DNA of 64,000 nt from Hirundichthys speculiger (GCA_018398805.1 JAGFBZ010002033.1:2255501-2319500), one strand, 5' to 3'. Shown: positions 13,001 through 24,246, counted from the first letter of the stretch. Made by a program: numbers and translations. Notes: generated from the sequence alone by a model not told the origin.

Positions 13001-13620
13001 CAAGTTCAGAGAGGTTCAACTTTTGAGGGGTCGACACGAGTGTCAGTCAATCATATTGTAGCTACAAGGCTGGTTCTAGTTAATAAGATTGTACGTGGTT
13101 GTGGGACTGTGTCAGCACAGTGGGAAATGTTGGTTTGTTGTGGTTGATTGATTTAATAAGGGTGTCAGGAAAGGACAACCTCAACCAGCAGACACACAAG
13201 CGTTGCCACAACATTCTCGTGTGAGTGCACATTTTAAAGGTAGGGTAAGCAAAAACAGGATTTCTAACCGAGAACACTCACATTATGTGGATATCTCCTC
13301 ACCATTCACAACTACCCACCTTGTGAGTATAATGTTAAGAAAAAAAAGATCTTAATGACCAGAGATAAACAGACTGGGGGAAGAGGGGAGTTTGCTCCCT
13401 GTGTTTTGTTGCTATTTTATTTTTAAATATCAACAGACATGACATAATTTAGAAATCCCTTTACTAAACATTGAATCTCTGTAAGTTGTTTTTCCTAAAG
13501 TATAAATGTTTTTCTGAAGTTCTTGTGGTCATGTTGCTAAATCCCTAGCCTAGTGTACTGGGATATTTGTGGGTGAGATCTAAACTTTCTGATGGGTTTT
13601 TGCTGAAACCAGCTTACATT
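10014..13620. other. no feature recognised
   Basis: 3.6 kb of AT-rich sequence with no recognised gene or repeat. Short frames at 10151-10363, 10625-10813 and 12263-12645 lack motifs, supported starts or splice context. Confidence 0.4.
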
Positions 13621-13712
13621 GTTTACAGCAGGGGTCCACAATCCCCAATCCCCGGCCCGGTACTGGTCCGTAGGTCATTTGGTACCGGGCCATAGAGAAA
13701 AAATAAACTTAA

Positions 13713-14551
13713 AGGAGCCGTTTGTAAGATTATGGCCAAAACTGGTACTGCAGTCACTTTCAAATTACTGTTGAGCGGCGTGTACCCTCCCCCTCCTCCC
13801 CGACCAGAGGTTGCCAGGTTGGCTGCAGAATGCAGCAGGAACGTAGGCTGCCATGGCAAGCGACGAGTCCTACACAGTAAGTTTATTTTCTGTTAATTAT
13901 ATTTAATGCTTTATGAAAGATCTTTTCTTTCTTTGATCTTTCGTAACTAGAGGAAATATTTTCCCGTTGAGGCGTTTCGTAACCTGAAAGTTTCGTATGT
14001 AGAGGCGTTCGTAAGTAGAGGTACCACTGTTACCTTGTCCAAGTAAATTAGCGTTAGCCAAACATTTAGCTATGAATCTTACCTGTCCAGGAGAAAATCA
14101 GCAACGTTGGCGTCTGTCTTCAAATTCTTCTCTGCTTTCAGCCGTCTCCATCTATCAAAAGCATCTCCTATACAAATCCTTGTTTTATTTCGGACCTTGT
14201 CACGACGTAACTCGAGGTCTTTTAGGTTTTGGAAAGCTAGACATTTTTTCATCCAACACGTTCGTAGCGGCTGCTGCGATAATTAGAGCCGAGCTGGCAA
14301 CCCGGATGCAGAAACACTACTGACTTCGTGATTGGGAGATAGGTGGAGGGTGGCGCTTCAGGCCAAAACAAAAAATGACAACATCAACATCAGTTGAGGG
14401 CTGCAACTCCTCTTTTTAAACGGGAATATCCTGGCTTGAGTGCTGTTGTCAGTGACATAAGTATTTGAAATGAACATGATTTTTAAATGTCTGTTGACAT
14501 ATCGGGGTCATTTTATGATTCGTTTTATTAGATCTCTTACATACGGCTCCT
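13713..14551. mobile_element. Kolobok (T2)-like MITE inserted in the hAT element
   Basis: The two ends are inverted repeats, 'aggagccgtttgtaagat' and the reverse complement 'aggagccgtatgtaagag'. Each end is flanked by TTAA (13709-13712 and 14552-14555). A TTAA target with ends of the form TTAAAGGRR is what is known for T2/Kolobok elements. PiggyBac also uses TTAA but normally has ends beginning CCY. No transposase frame is visible in 839 bp. It interrupts the surrounding hAT element and so is younger than it. Confidence 0.75.
13940..14033 (+). mobile_element. terminal fragment of a Tigger-like element, inside the Kolobok-like MITE
   Basis: The segment ends 'cgttcgtaagtagaggtacc' then 'actgtta'. 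This is the right terminus of a fish mariner/Tigger family whose ends read 'cagtggtacctct'. Internal repeats of 'ttcgta' ('tttcgtaactagagg', 'gtttcgtatgtagagg') are typical. The matching left end was not found. Confidence 0.5.
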
Positions 14552-14994
14552 TTAACCATTATTACCGTTGGATTTACTATCTGAGTCTGTTTTATGATGT
14601 TTTATTTTTTAAAAATGACCAGATGCTCTCCATTACATCCATCTATGACTTATTCTTGACACAGACTTCAAGAGACGTGTCTCGGTCACGTGATATGTTT
14701 AAACCCCGAAACTGGCAAAATTAGTAATAAAACAACAACAAAAAAAACATCTTCAGAAAGCGTCTTTCCAGAGGATGTTATTAATGTTCTGGTGTTGGCG
14801 CAATTTTACGAGGACGCTTCTAATAAAGTTGCACATGAATGCACAGTGGATTTACGTTTATTTTAATATATAGAAAATACCACAGCTTTTATGCCGGTCG
14901 TATCATTCTATTTTGTTGTATTTATCTGCGACACATTAAAAATATTGCCTTACATTAAACCGGTCCATGGCACAAAAAAGGTTGGAAACCACTG

Positions 14995-15538
14995 GTTTAT
15001 CAAACATATTGATTTAAATATGGTTGTGAAAACAGAAACTAGTGACTTTTCTGTTTTTAACCCTGACATGTTGTTGAACATGAAAGAAAGTTGTTGGACA
15101 TTACTCAAGTACTGCTTGGACTGCAAGAACATGTAGAAACAACCATGATCCATACCAGGCTCAGAGAAAACTCCTAACTACGCTAGTTTACACATGTGAA
15201 TATTACAAACAGTTAAGCAAGCTTAATAAAGAATATTTTAGAGCTTAAAGGAAGGCACTTTAAGTCTTGCATTTTTCAGGTTTACGTGACTTTCCAGGAA
15301 GAGGCTCAGTTAGATGATCTTTCAACTTCTTGGCATTCAAAGCTGGCCAGATTTATTCATAGACAGATCTGTATCCAACTAAACCGTGCCTTAACTTGCA
15401 TTTTCCTGAATAAGTTAACTGGATACAGATTCCACTTTAAAGTCAAGAGTTAAGGCTGATAAAGAGAGACAAAAGAATAAAAACTCTGTGATAACTGATG
15501 TGTGAACGGTGTGCATGCAGCTCAGTATCAATCAGACA
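14995..15538. other. no feature recognised
   Basis: Plain sequence between the hAT target duplication and the next MITE. Two overlapping short frames on opposite strands (14891-15153) show no motif. Confidence 0.4.
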
Positions 15539-15540
15539 TA

Positions 15541-15884
15541 CATTATATTGCCAAGAGTATTCACTCATCTGCCTTGACTCACATATGAGCTTTAGTGACA
15601 TCCCATTCCTAATCAATATGACCTGGGTCCACCTTTTGCAGCTAGAACAGCTTGAACTCTTGTGGAAAGGCTGTCCAGCATGGAGTTATCCAAAATGTCT
15701 TGGTATGCTGAAGCATCCAGAGTTACTTAACTGGAACTAAAGGGCCAAGCACAGCTCCTGAAAAACAACCCCACACCATGAATCCCTAGGTGCTTAATTT
15801 CATACACCTGTGGCCATGGAAGTGATTGGAACACCTGATTCTGATCATCTGGATGGGTGAGGAAATACTTTTGGGAATATAGTG
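15541..15884 (-). mobile_element. deleted Tc1-type element (MITE)
   Basis: Begins 'cattatattgccaagagtat' and ends 'atacttttgggaatatagtg', an imperfect inverted repeat flanked by TA (15539-15540 and 15885-15886). The interior keeps pieces of a longer fish Tc1 element, including 'gacatcccattcctaat', 'caaaatgtcttggtatgctg' and 'acacctgtggccatggaag', with about 1 kb removed. The relic coding material lies on the minus strand. It cannot encode transposase. Confidence 0.85.
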
Positions 15885-15886
15885 TA

Positions 15887-17589
15887 TATTGACGAGCACT
15901 GAATGTGAGTGAGTGCTATATTCCCATCAGAAATGTTGTCAGTTTTCTTCTGCTCATAATGGCAAATCACCAGCAGCTGAATGTTCCTGCTTTTACTGTA
16001 TTGCTTCGTTGTTACGCCACAGCAAAGTAAAGCAGGAATAATAGTCATTTTCTCAACACAGAGTATCTAAGTGGTGGTGGTGCGGGGGTGTATTTTGGGC
16101 ACTGTTTGACATTAAAAGAGAAAAGGGGAGAGTGCAGTGAAAGACATGATTAGTCACAGGTGTTCTGACTGCTGACGTAAACTCCTTATGCTGAGCACAG
16201 GGTACGTTCATGTAATAGAGGACAGATCTGAGCGCTGAGATGAGTGGGCTGTAAAAGAGACTATGAGGTGTACACTTAGGTAATACTGAATTAAGATAAA
16301 AAAAAAATAGTTACAGCGTTAACTGTTACTGTGTGTTTAGATTCAAATATTTTAGACAGGGCATGTTATTTGTGTTCAGTTAGTATACACACAGGATGAT
16401 TTTCTGATTCCTTTACATCCTTTACTGAAGAGTTTGCTCTGTTTAAAACAGCGTTACCGATGAAGGTAATAAATGCTGTCAACCAGGTTTAAAAAAAAAA
16501 AAAAATGTTTTAAGAGCATAGCAAATCTCAAGTCTCTTGAGTTAAAAAAAAAAAAAAAAATCAATGAAGGCAATATCATAACACTTGTTTTCTTATTGGA
16601 CCGCGATAGGAAAGAAAAGAAATGATGAATGATGCAACATTGTGTCAAGGGTTTAAAATGTTTCCTTTTTTATTGACATACATGGAACATTTGGAAAATG
16701 TCTCTGCATTGAAAAAAGTCTGGCACGACCTCAAAACAGTAAAGGCTTTTCTTGATAAATCCATTTCGGTTTTTTTAAATCACTCTATGTCCATATGATA
16801 TGCTATTTGCTTTCAGGCTGGCCAGTGCAGTCATACAAAAGAGATTTAAACTAGAAGGGCAATTGAAGAGAGTGCAATCCTCCACCACTGCCAATACCCG
16901 ATATTATACTTTTAAAGAAAGTGATCAAGATCAAAATGTTATGTTTTCTTCCATTGCACACAACTCTCAACTATGTTTCTTAAATTTTTGTCTGGGTGTG
17001 TTTTTATTTTTTTTATTCTGTAAACTCACTTACAGATAACAGGCTAATAGAAAAAGCACAATGGGAAACATACCTCACTTTGGGTCCCTTTTGTCAGTGA
17101 AATTTAGATTTTAGATTTTCACTAAAATAGGTGTCTCTGTCTGGTGAATAATCAGATCTTTTTTTTTTTTTTTTAAATAATACAATAATAATACAAGCAC
17201 TGTACCATTACTATTATTATCATATAATACAAGCTTCTTAAGGTTCTAAAATCATTTATGGGAAATAGTGTAGAGTATAAGACCCAAATCCAGGCTCACA
17301 GGAAGAGGAGGGCTAATCAGTTTATAAACAAACAAACAAAAAGAGCTTAAAAAAAAAGGAAACAAGAAATAAAAGGAGCAGGCAGAAACAGATACATAGG
17401 AAATGTACTCCAGCCAAACATAAATGAAGACAAAGAGACCAGTATAAATGAGGGAGGTGTTACAGGTGTGGTGGTCAGTAACAAAACTCATGTCTGGAAC
17501 ACAGGCAGGAAACAAAACCAAACAGAAAAAGAAACAAGAAACTACAGTAACATAAAAAAAGAAACTAATAAAATATAGGGATTTCTGGA
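15887..17589. other. no gene recognised; homopolymer tracts
   Basis: A tracts lie at about 16491-16505 and 16543-16560, and a T tract at 17159-17174. The segment 17262-17300 ('gagtataagacccaaatcc', then 'aggctcacagg') resembles 34595-34625 and may be the edge of an unidentified repeat. (caaa)n occurs at about 17330-17342. Confidence 0.4.
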
Positions 17590-17912
17590 AGTGTTCTGAG
17601 CTCATGCAGTGATGTTTTTAATGCAGTGTTGCCTGAGGGCCCGACGATCTCACATTTCCAATTTTGATCTCGGCTTTGTCTTTTGCACACAGACTGATGC
17701 TGTGACTCTGGTGATGATATTATATATTGTAGATGGTGAGACCTTCAAAGTCTTGGCAATTTTACATTGTGGAACATTATTCCACATTTCTTCGACGGTT
17801 TATTGCAGATTGGTGAACCTCTGCCCATTTTTCCAACCCAGAGGCTCTGATTCTCTGAACTGCTCCTTTTATACCCAGTCATGTTACTGGTCTGTTGCCA
17901 GTAAACCTAATT
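17590..17912 (-). pseudogene. Tc1-like transposase relic, N-terminal part (family B)
   Basis: Reading the minus strand gives the leader and N-terminus of a fish Tc1 element: 'gcaactaattaggttta', 'gactgggtataaaagg', then an ATG in 'aaaatgggcagaggttcacc' and helix-turn-helix-like sequence through 'aaaattgccaagactttgaa'. Several indels break the frame. The catalytic half is absent. Two other fragments of the same family lie at 27850-28440 (plus strand, catalytic half) and 45425-45710 (minus strand, N-terminal half). The junction 'tgagctcatgcagtgat' is shared with the latter. Confidence 0.75.
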
Positions 17913-18120
17913 AGTTGCCTCTTGCGGTCCTTGTCTCCCAGGTTTCTGTCCTGGGCCTCCTGTTGTTGGGGATATGACCTTTTGTAAGGGTTGTGGCCCT
18001 GGGGCCTTGGCGCCTCTTCGTCTAGTCTGGTGGGATCTCTGCCATCTCTGATGGGCCCATGGGGGACCTGAATCAGCCTGAGATAGTGATGTTGGCGATG
18101 GTAATAATGATGACAAGAAT
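17913..18120. other. GC-richer segment of unknown origin
   Basis: Distinctly more GC-rich than its neighbours ('ggggccttggcgcctcttc', 'ctgatgggcccatggggg'). The minus strand is open for 69 codons (18116-17907), rich in Pro, Gln, Gly and Arg. It begins where the Tc1 relic stops and ends at an ATT-rich stretch. It looks like part of a mobile element, but I cannot name it. Confidence 0.3.
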
Positions 18121-18124
18121 TACC

Positions 18125-18255
18125 ATTGTCTTTGTGAGTTTTTTTTTTTAATTGGTATTCTTATCCCAAATATTATTACTTTTAGCATTATGACTATTGA
18201 TACTATTGTTGGCATTATTAATATGAGCATTGTTATTATTATTATTGCTGTAGGT
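18125..18255. repeat. ATT-rich imperfect microsatellite
   Basis: Degenerate ATT/ATA units, cleanest in 'gttattattattattgctg' (about 18231-18250). Confidence 0.6.
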
Positions 18256-18277
18256 ATCCAGGCATGTACATATGTGT

Positions 18278-18562
18278 TAGAGATGCGCGGTTGAACCGCG
18301 CACCCGCGGGCGGAGCGGATAATCCGCATATCGGGCGGATGACTCGTCAAAAAATAAAACTTTAATTAAATTCAGGCGGGTTGCGGTTGAAGCACTCAAA
18401 TAATAATAATAAGAAAAAATATTTTACATATTATTAAAAAGGATGGCGGGTCGGTTCGGTTTTGAAAATTGGTGAAAAAACGTTCCTGCAAATGGATAGC
18501 GGGCGGATAGAGATTTTAAGAAGCGGTTGCGGGTTAAAATATACGTCATCCGCGCATCTCTA
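18278..18562. mobile_element. hAT MITE with perfect 8-bp target duplication
   Basis: Starts 'tagagatgcgcggttgaacc' and ends with 'ccgcgcatctcta', a 13-bp inverted repeat. The flanks are identical: 'atatgtgt' at 18270-18277 and 18563-18570. The interior has several 'gggcgga' motifs and a long AT core, as in a common fish hAT-derived MITE. It has no coding capacity at 285 bp. The perfect target duplication suggests a fairly recent insertion. Confidence 0.9.
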
Positions 18563-18570
18563 ATATGTGT

Positions 18571-18730
18571 GGGCACTTGGGTGTATATATATGAGTCTAT
18601 ATGTGTGTGAGTGTATTTGTATGTATATGTATCGTGCAAGTATATGTGTGTGTATGGATTACGTATATGTATATATTTGTATATGTGTTGGTAAATATAG
18701 TGTGTGTAGGTGTGAACATATATTTATATA
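18571..18730. repeat. TG/TA-rich low-complexity stretch
   Basis: Imperfect alternating purine-pyrimidine sequence ('tatgtgtgtgagtgtat', 'tatatgtgtgtgtatgg'). The short open frames here (Cys/Val/Tyr-rich) are products of the repeat. Confidence 0.7.
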
Positions 18731-18925
18731 TACAGTGTCTTGCAAAATTATTCATCCTTTTAGGTAAGAACACCATCCATCCATTATCTATGCCCGTTTA
18801 ATCCTATGCAGGGGTCCACCCTGGACAGGTCGCCAGTCCATCAAAGGGCCACACATAGACAAACAACCACACACACTCACATTCACTCCTACAGGGAATT
18901 TAGAACCACCAATTAACCTAACATG

Positions 18926-19872
18926 TAGGGGTGTGAATCTTTTACTATCTCACGATTCAATTCGATTCAGATTTTTGGGGCCACAATTCAATTCAAAATC
19001 GATTTTTGATTCAGAATCGATTTTCGATTCAAAATAGTTTTATTCATAATGATTTCTGATCTGATTTCTGATCATGATCTACTCCCATCTGCTTTGCAAG
19101 ACAGAATGACAAATGGAGACATTAAAGTGTAATTTTTCACATTTATTAAGTTTAAACATTTATCCATACTTATATGGAATTGTTGAAACTGTTACATAAA
19201 AGCAACATCACATACTGCTTCAGTAACAAAAATAAAAGTGCATCTTTATTGAAAAAATAGTGCAGTTAAACATGCTGCCTTTTAAATTCTGAGATAAGTG
19301 CATTTATCAAAAACAGTTTGTGGTCCTTAACTGCTACTCTAAGTATCTCTCACTATTTTTTATTTTTTTATTTTTTTATTTTTTTTTGCCTGCTCGGAGC
19401 TGACAGAGAGCATCGTGAAGCACTGCAGTGTGTGTTAGTCTGCAGCTGGCGGATGACTCTGCTTCGTGTCTTAGATCTCTGGGTGATTCCTCGTAATATA
19501 AGCCTGCGCATTTGTTAGTTTTGTTAGTTTTGCAATGCTTGCACACTGTGGGCGTCATGTCCAGCTCGGTGTTTCTGGACATTCGGTAAAAACCGAAATG
19601 ATGCCAAATTTTAACTTTTAGTGAAGACAGGGCTGGTTGGATCTCCTTTTCTTCCATCTTTGTTTTGGTGCTTTCCGCGCGTGTGTGCGTTCCAAAGCCG
19701 GCTGCGTGGTGACGTCAGGACATCCGGCGTAGTTACAAAATGGACAGCTAGCGGATTTTATTTTATTTTAATTATTTTTCAAAATCGATTTTGAGACATT
19801 TTATATCGATTCTGAATTGTAGCAAATGAGAATCTCGATTCTTATGCAAATCGATTTTTTGGCACACCCCTA
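18926..19872 (-). mobile_element. hAT element inserted in the SINE
   Basis: The ends are a perfect 10-bp inverted repeat, 'taggggtgtg' and 'cacaccccta'. The flanks are identical 8-mers, 'ctaacatg' at 18918-18925 and 19873-19880. Subterminal regions carry repeated 'aatcgatttt' and 'gattcaaaat' motifs on both sides. At 947 bp it keeps only the start of a transposase (separate entry). Confidence 0.9.
19376..19657 (-). pseudogene. hAT transposase remnant with BED-type zinc finger start
   Basis: A minus-strand frame of 93 codons starts MEEKEIQPALSSLKVKIWHH and continues with FGFYR and, after a spacer, TVCKHCKTN. This is the 'W..FGF ... C..C' first half of a BED zinc finger, the DNA-binding domain at the N-terminus of many hAT transposases. 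The His pair that completes the finger is not clear: the expected 'TSNLRNH' segment is replaced by an unrelated reading. The rest of the transposase is missing. Confidence 0.65.
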
Positions 19873-20374
19873 CTAACATGCATGTCTTTGGACTGTGGGA
19901 GGAAGCCAGAGTACCCGGAGGAAACCCACACAAGCACAGGGAGAACATGCAAACTTCACACAGAAAGGCTCCTGCTGAGGTTTGAACCAGGAACCTTCTT
20001 ACTGTGAGGTAACAGAGCTAACTACTAAGCCATTGTTGCTGGGCTTCAAACATCAAGATATAAAATTTTAATTTTTTGTCAAGAATCCACAACAAGTGAG
20101 ACACAGTCAAGCAATGGAATGAAATTTATTGGATATTTTAAAATTTTTAAACAATTTATAAACTGAAAAGTGGGGCATGTAATATTATTGGGCCCATTTA
20201 CTTTCAGTGCAGCAAACTGACTCCAGAAGTTCAGTGAGGATCTCTGAATGATCCAATGTTGTCCTGAATGACTGATGATGATCAATAGAATCCACCTGTG
20301 TGTAATCAAGTCTCCGTATAAATGCACCTGCTCTGTGATAGTCTCAGGGTTCTGTTTAAAGCGCAGAGAGCATC

Positions 20375-21300
20375 ATGAACAAGGATACTTTGGAGTTGGA
20401 TATGTGGAGAAGTTTAAAGCTGAATGTGGATACAAAAAGATTTCCCAAGCTTTAAACATCTCAAGGAGCACTGTGCAAGCAATCATATTGAAATGGAAGG
20501 AGTATAAGACCACTGCAGATCGACCAAGACCCGGCCGTCCCCTAAACTTTCATCTGGAACAAGGAGAAGACTGATCAGAGATGCAGCCAAGAGGCCCATG
20601 ATTACTCTGGATGAACTGATCTACAGCTGAGGTGGGACAGTCTGTCCAGAGGACAACAATCAGTCGTACACTGAACAAATCTGGCCTTTATGGAAGAGTG
20701 GCAAGAAGAAAGACATTTCTCAAAGATATCCATAAAAAATCTGGTTTAAAGTTTGCCACAAGCCACCTGGAGACACCAAACATGTGGAAGAAGGTGCTCT
20801 GGTCAGATGAAACCAAAATTAAACTTTTTGGCCACAATGCAAAACAATATGTTTGGCATTAAAGCAACACAGCTCATCACCCTGAACACACCATCCCCAC
20901 TGTCAAACATGGTGGTGGCAGCATCATGGTTTGGGCCTGCTTTTCTTCAGCAGGGACAGAGAAGATGGTTAAAATTGATGGGAAGATGGATGGAGCCACA
21001 TACAGGACCATTCTGGAAGAAAACCTGTTGCAGTCTGCAAAAGACCTGAGACTGGGACAGAGATTTATCTTCCAACAGGACAATGATCCAAAACATGAAG
21101 CCAAATCTACAATGGAACGGTTCACAAATAAACGTATCCAGGTGTTAGAACGGCCAAGTCAAAGTCCAGACCTGAATCCAATCCAGAATCTGTGGAAAGA
21201 GCTGAAGACTGCTGTTCACAAACGCTCTCCATCCAACCTCACTGAGCTGCAGCTGTTTTACAGGAAGAATGGACAAGAATTTAGTCTCTGGATGTGTTAA
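20375..21300 (+). pseudogene. Tc1 transposase pseudogene, frameshifted, third catalytic residue changed
   Basis: The family protein is a DD34E cut-and-paste transposase of about 340 residues. Here the helix-turn-helix part (GYKKISQALNISRSTVQAI, then a GRP linker hinge DRPRPGRP) is at about 20428-20545. A shift follows, then TISRTLNKSGLYGRVARRK and the first Asp in WSDETK (GAT, 20806-20808). After another shift comes MVWACFSSAGTEKMVKIDGK, the second Asp in FQQDNDPKH (GAC, 21079-21081), and SPDLNPIQNLW, where the third catalytic Glu is replaced by Gln (CAG, 21184-21186). The spacing from the second Asp is exactly 105 nt (34 residues between). The C-terminus decays after SPSNLTELQ. The ATG at 20375 is the likely original start but is not in frame with the helix-turn-helix. 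This copy is inactive. Confidence 0.9.
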
Positions 21301-21592
21301 ACTGATAATAACATGCCTCAAGAGACCTGCAGCTGTAACTGCAACAAAACGTGGCGCTACAAAGTATTAACGCATGGGGGCCAAATAATATTGCACGCCC
21401 CACTTTTTAGTTTTTTATTTGTTAAAAAAAGTTTAAAATATCCAATAAATCTCATTCCACTTCACATTGCATCCCACTTGTTGTTGAGTCTTGACAAAAA
21501 ATTTGAAATTTTATATCTTTATGTTTGAAGCCTGAAATGTGGCAAAAGGTTGAAAAGTTGAAGGGGACCAAATACTTTCGCAAGGCACTGTA

Positions 21593-24246
21593 CATACGTC
21601 CCATATGCGCATCACACACACACAGTGTACACATAAGTGTAACTCTTCTCTTTTTTTGTTAACCAATTCTCTTCATTATGTTTTATGTTGGTATACCTTA
21701 TTTGTCTTTCATTTGCATCTCTGTCCTTTTATTACAACACACTCCACCACACGTTCATTTACACAAAACACAGCATACAAACACTGCAGGAATCACCAGA
21801 CTCCACACACCACACCGTCACTGTCTTGTCTCTCTGTCTGTCCTGTCCTTTTGTGTTTCACTATCTGTGATTTTAGTCCTCCCTGACAGGTTTCAGGTGT
21901 TAATAAAATACAGTATCTTAGATCAGACTGTCAAGGAGGACTGGTGAAGGACACATTCACATTCACTCGCACCCACACACAAGAATAGTAACATCTGCTG
22001 CAAGATTCAAATGCATATATATCTAACTTTAATAGGAAAGTTGGAAAAAGAAAAAAAAAATTGTTGTCAAATAATCCTCCATTTATTCATTTTTTTAGAA
22101 CAGGGGCAACCAGACTACTGCGAATTATAACATGTAAGTGGGCAGAACTCACTAACTGGCTTCTTCCAGTGATGCTAGTAGAAGTATTCAGGATCACCAC
22201 TCGTCTCGTAGTCAGCGTTGATCCGTTTTCCTTCCCAAATCAGACAGCCTGCAGGAGACATTGTCAAATTAATTACACAGCCATTCAGTTTAAACTGAGT
22301 CTTTTTTTTTGTACTACTGGCTGCCTAGAAACCTAGTTTCAGGTTTCAAAATACTTTACTTTCAAAATTACAATAAACTGTCTTTGGTGATTAAGTTTTA
22401 AGTTTAAGAAATATCCTGCTGATTATACAGTAAAATGACAAGCTGATTTATAAGTTGCCTTTGGCTTTTAGTGAGATATCTATTTTAGAAACCTGTGTGT
22501 TGCTAGTTTGTCGCTTGTTTTTGGGTCCAAAACTAAATGCTGATCTGATTCCATGTTCATCTATAAATCTCATCCTGACTGAGCTAAATAAATAAGTGAA
22601 TAAATAAAGTGGCCATAAGGACTCACATCATCATATAGTCAGGTGTGTTGATGGCCCAAACAAGGTAATTGATAATAAATGCAAGGGCAAACAAGGGTTA
22701 CATGTCTCACGAGTACAGCAAACTGCACCTTATAAAGATGTGAGCAGGATTAGAAACTGGTTATCATCCAACCTCCAGTCAGCACAGACAAGTCTATGTC
22801 GAGCACACGCACAGATTCATGTTTTATGAGCAGACCTTGTTAATTAGTTGCCCACCTTCCTAATCACTGTTTTCCTTCTGGCTTTTTTTTTTTTCCTCGG
22901 TAGGCACTGGGTATCCATGTAGAATTGTTCTGAGGTATAAACGTCAAGTTGTAAAGAAAGTCAACATAATGAGTTTCTTATGGTCTGTGCCTCTGGCCCT
23001 CAGGGAAAACAGTGTCTCGTCTACAGGTCTGTGGTGAGCATTGTTTAAGTTATTCCCAAGTGTGTGGCATTTAAAAAGCTAATGGAGTAGAAGGGATAAT
23101 TGGTTGTGATTATCAGGATGGTTTATAGAACCAGCTCCTGTTGGTTTAATTTCCTAAAGGGAAAAAAAAATACATGAATATGAAATATTGTCTGGTCAAC
23201 TTAGTATCTGAATGAGTGGACTTTATCAGATACTCAAACTGTACTTCACCAGAATAAAATGAATTCTTGTAGGAACATTGAGGCCTTAAGTCATGAAACA
23301 ACAGGTTAAACAGATCAATAGCACCACTGCATGTCTCTTTATGTTTCACAGGCTTGCTCTGCCCTATAATGATATTGATGAGAGTGTTCTGTTATTATTC
23401 CTTTATTCGTTCTCATCAAGTTTTTGAATCATAATCTAAAAAAACAAGCTATTCATTTGTTTTTTTTATATAATCTTTCATCTTGCTAATAACTGGTTTT
23501 CAGGAGCTTGCGGCATATTTGACGTGAATAGATATTTATTTTACAGCAAATGCAGAAATGACTGAGACCAAATGTTGATAACATATGAACTGGAACACAA
23601 TCTTACACAATGTAATTACTTTCTGCTTGTAAGTGGCTCCCAGTAACACAATGAGCTTGAATTGCAATCCCCCCTTGTATCAAAGCGCAGGACATAAGCT
23701 CACATGTGCACAGTGCATGACTGCTTCTTCTTAACTCATTATAATCCTTTTTTTACCTTCTATTTTGGTGTTAAGTGAAGGTTCACGTTTGGCTTTTATG
23801 TGGCCAAATCCCATTTTCCTTCAGCTGATTTCTAACACTTCATTGAAAAACATGAACTCCTCTTTCTGCTTAATTGTATGTCAGTCATTTCGTCTGTTCA
23901 ATTTTTGTTTTCCAGTCATACTGTTGTGAGTCTGCTGTCCTGACCCCTAGGTGTTTTCTTTGGTTCTTTCAGAATTAACATCCTGGGGGGGGCTTTTTTT
24001 ATACATATACTTGCTCCAAATTCTAGGCACGGCTGGCTGAGAAGAAGAGAACGTCTTTTGTCACACTCCATGTTGATTTATTTTCTGGAAAGAGTTTTAT
24101 AATCCTATCCATTGTTTTGGTGACACTCTTTGCATTGTGTTTTTCATTCACACAGTTCATTTACTAATGTGGTTTAGCAAAAGAATGAGCAAATCTTTGG
24201 CACATGGACTGGGAATCGAACCATCCACATTACAGTAAGAACAGGA
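21593..24246. other. no gene recognised
   Basis: A CA/TC-rich patch lies at 21600-21900, giving Thr/His- and Ser/Leu-rich chance frames. The rest is plain AT-rich DNA with short homopolymer runs. Confidence 0.4.

Larger units (their letters stand above)
13629..14994 (+). mobile_element. hAT (Charlie-like) non-autonomous element, split by another transposon
   Basis: The left end is 'caggggtccacaatcc', followed by 'ccggcccggtactggtccgt'. The right end is 'aaccggtccatggc' then 'aaggttggaaaccactg', the usual pair of ends for this fish hAT family. The flanking 8-mers are 'gtttacag' (13621-13628) and 'gtttatca' (14995-15002), identical in the first five bases only, so the target duplication is decayed. 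Removing the nested element at 13713-14551 leaves about 0.5 kb with no transposase. Confidence 0.75.
18774..20040 (-). mobile_element. full-length fish tRNA-type SINE, inserted in Tc1 and split by hAT
   Basis: On the minus strand the 5' head lies near 20040 and looks tRNA-derived: 'atggcttagtagttagc' in the A-box position and 'ggttcaaacc' as B-box. The body continues with 'gtgtgaagtttgcatgttct', 'gggtttcctccgggtactc' and 'cccacagtccaaagacatgc'. After the hAT insertion (18926-19872) it resumes with 'ttaggttaattggtggttc' and ends in 'ggatggatgg' near 18774. Without the hAT and one target copy it is about 312 bp. It sits in the left inverted repeat of the Tc1 element, where about 30 bp of that arm are missing. 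Confidence 0.85.
18733..21590 (+). mobile_element. Tc1-like transposon carrying a nested SINE and hAT
   Basis: The left end reads 'cagtgtcttgcaaaattatt' and the right end 'aatactttcgcaaggcactg'. TA flanks both (18731-18732 and 21591-21592). The inverted repeats are long: after the SINE insertion the left arm resumes with 'gcttcaaacatcaagatata' and mirrors the right arm to about 'ccaataaa', roughly 200 bp. Removing the nested material (about 18766-20042) leaves about 1.6 kb, the normal length of an autonomous fish Tc1 element. The transposase inside is broken (separate entry). Confidence 0.9.

Noticed and set aside
17252..17605. 117-codon minus-strand frame rich in Phe, Cys and Ser
   Set aside because: It arises from an A-rich plus strand with 'aaacaaacaaac' runs and has a low-complexity product.
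18567..18801. Two overlapping frames of Cys/Val/Tyr-rich peptide
   Set aside because: They are the translation of a TG/TA microsatellite.
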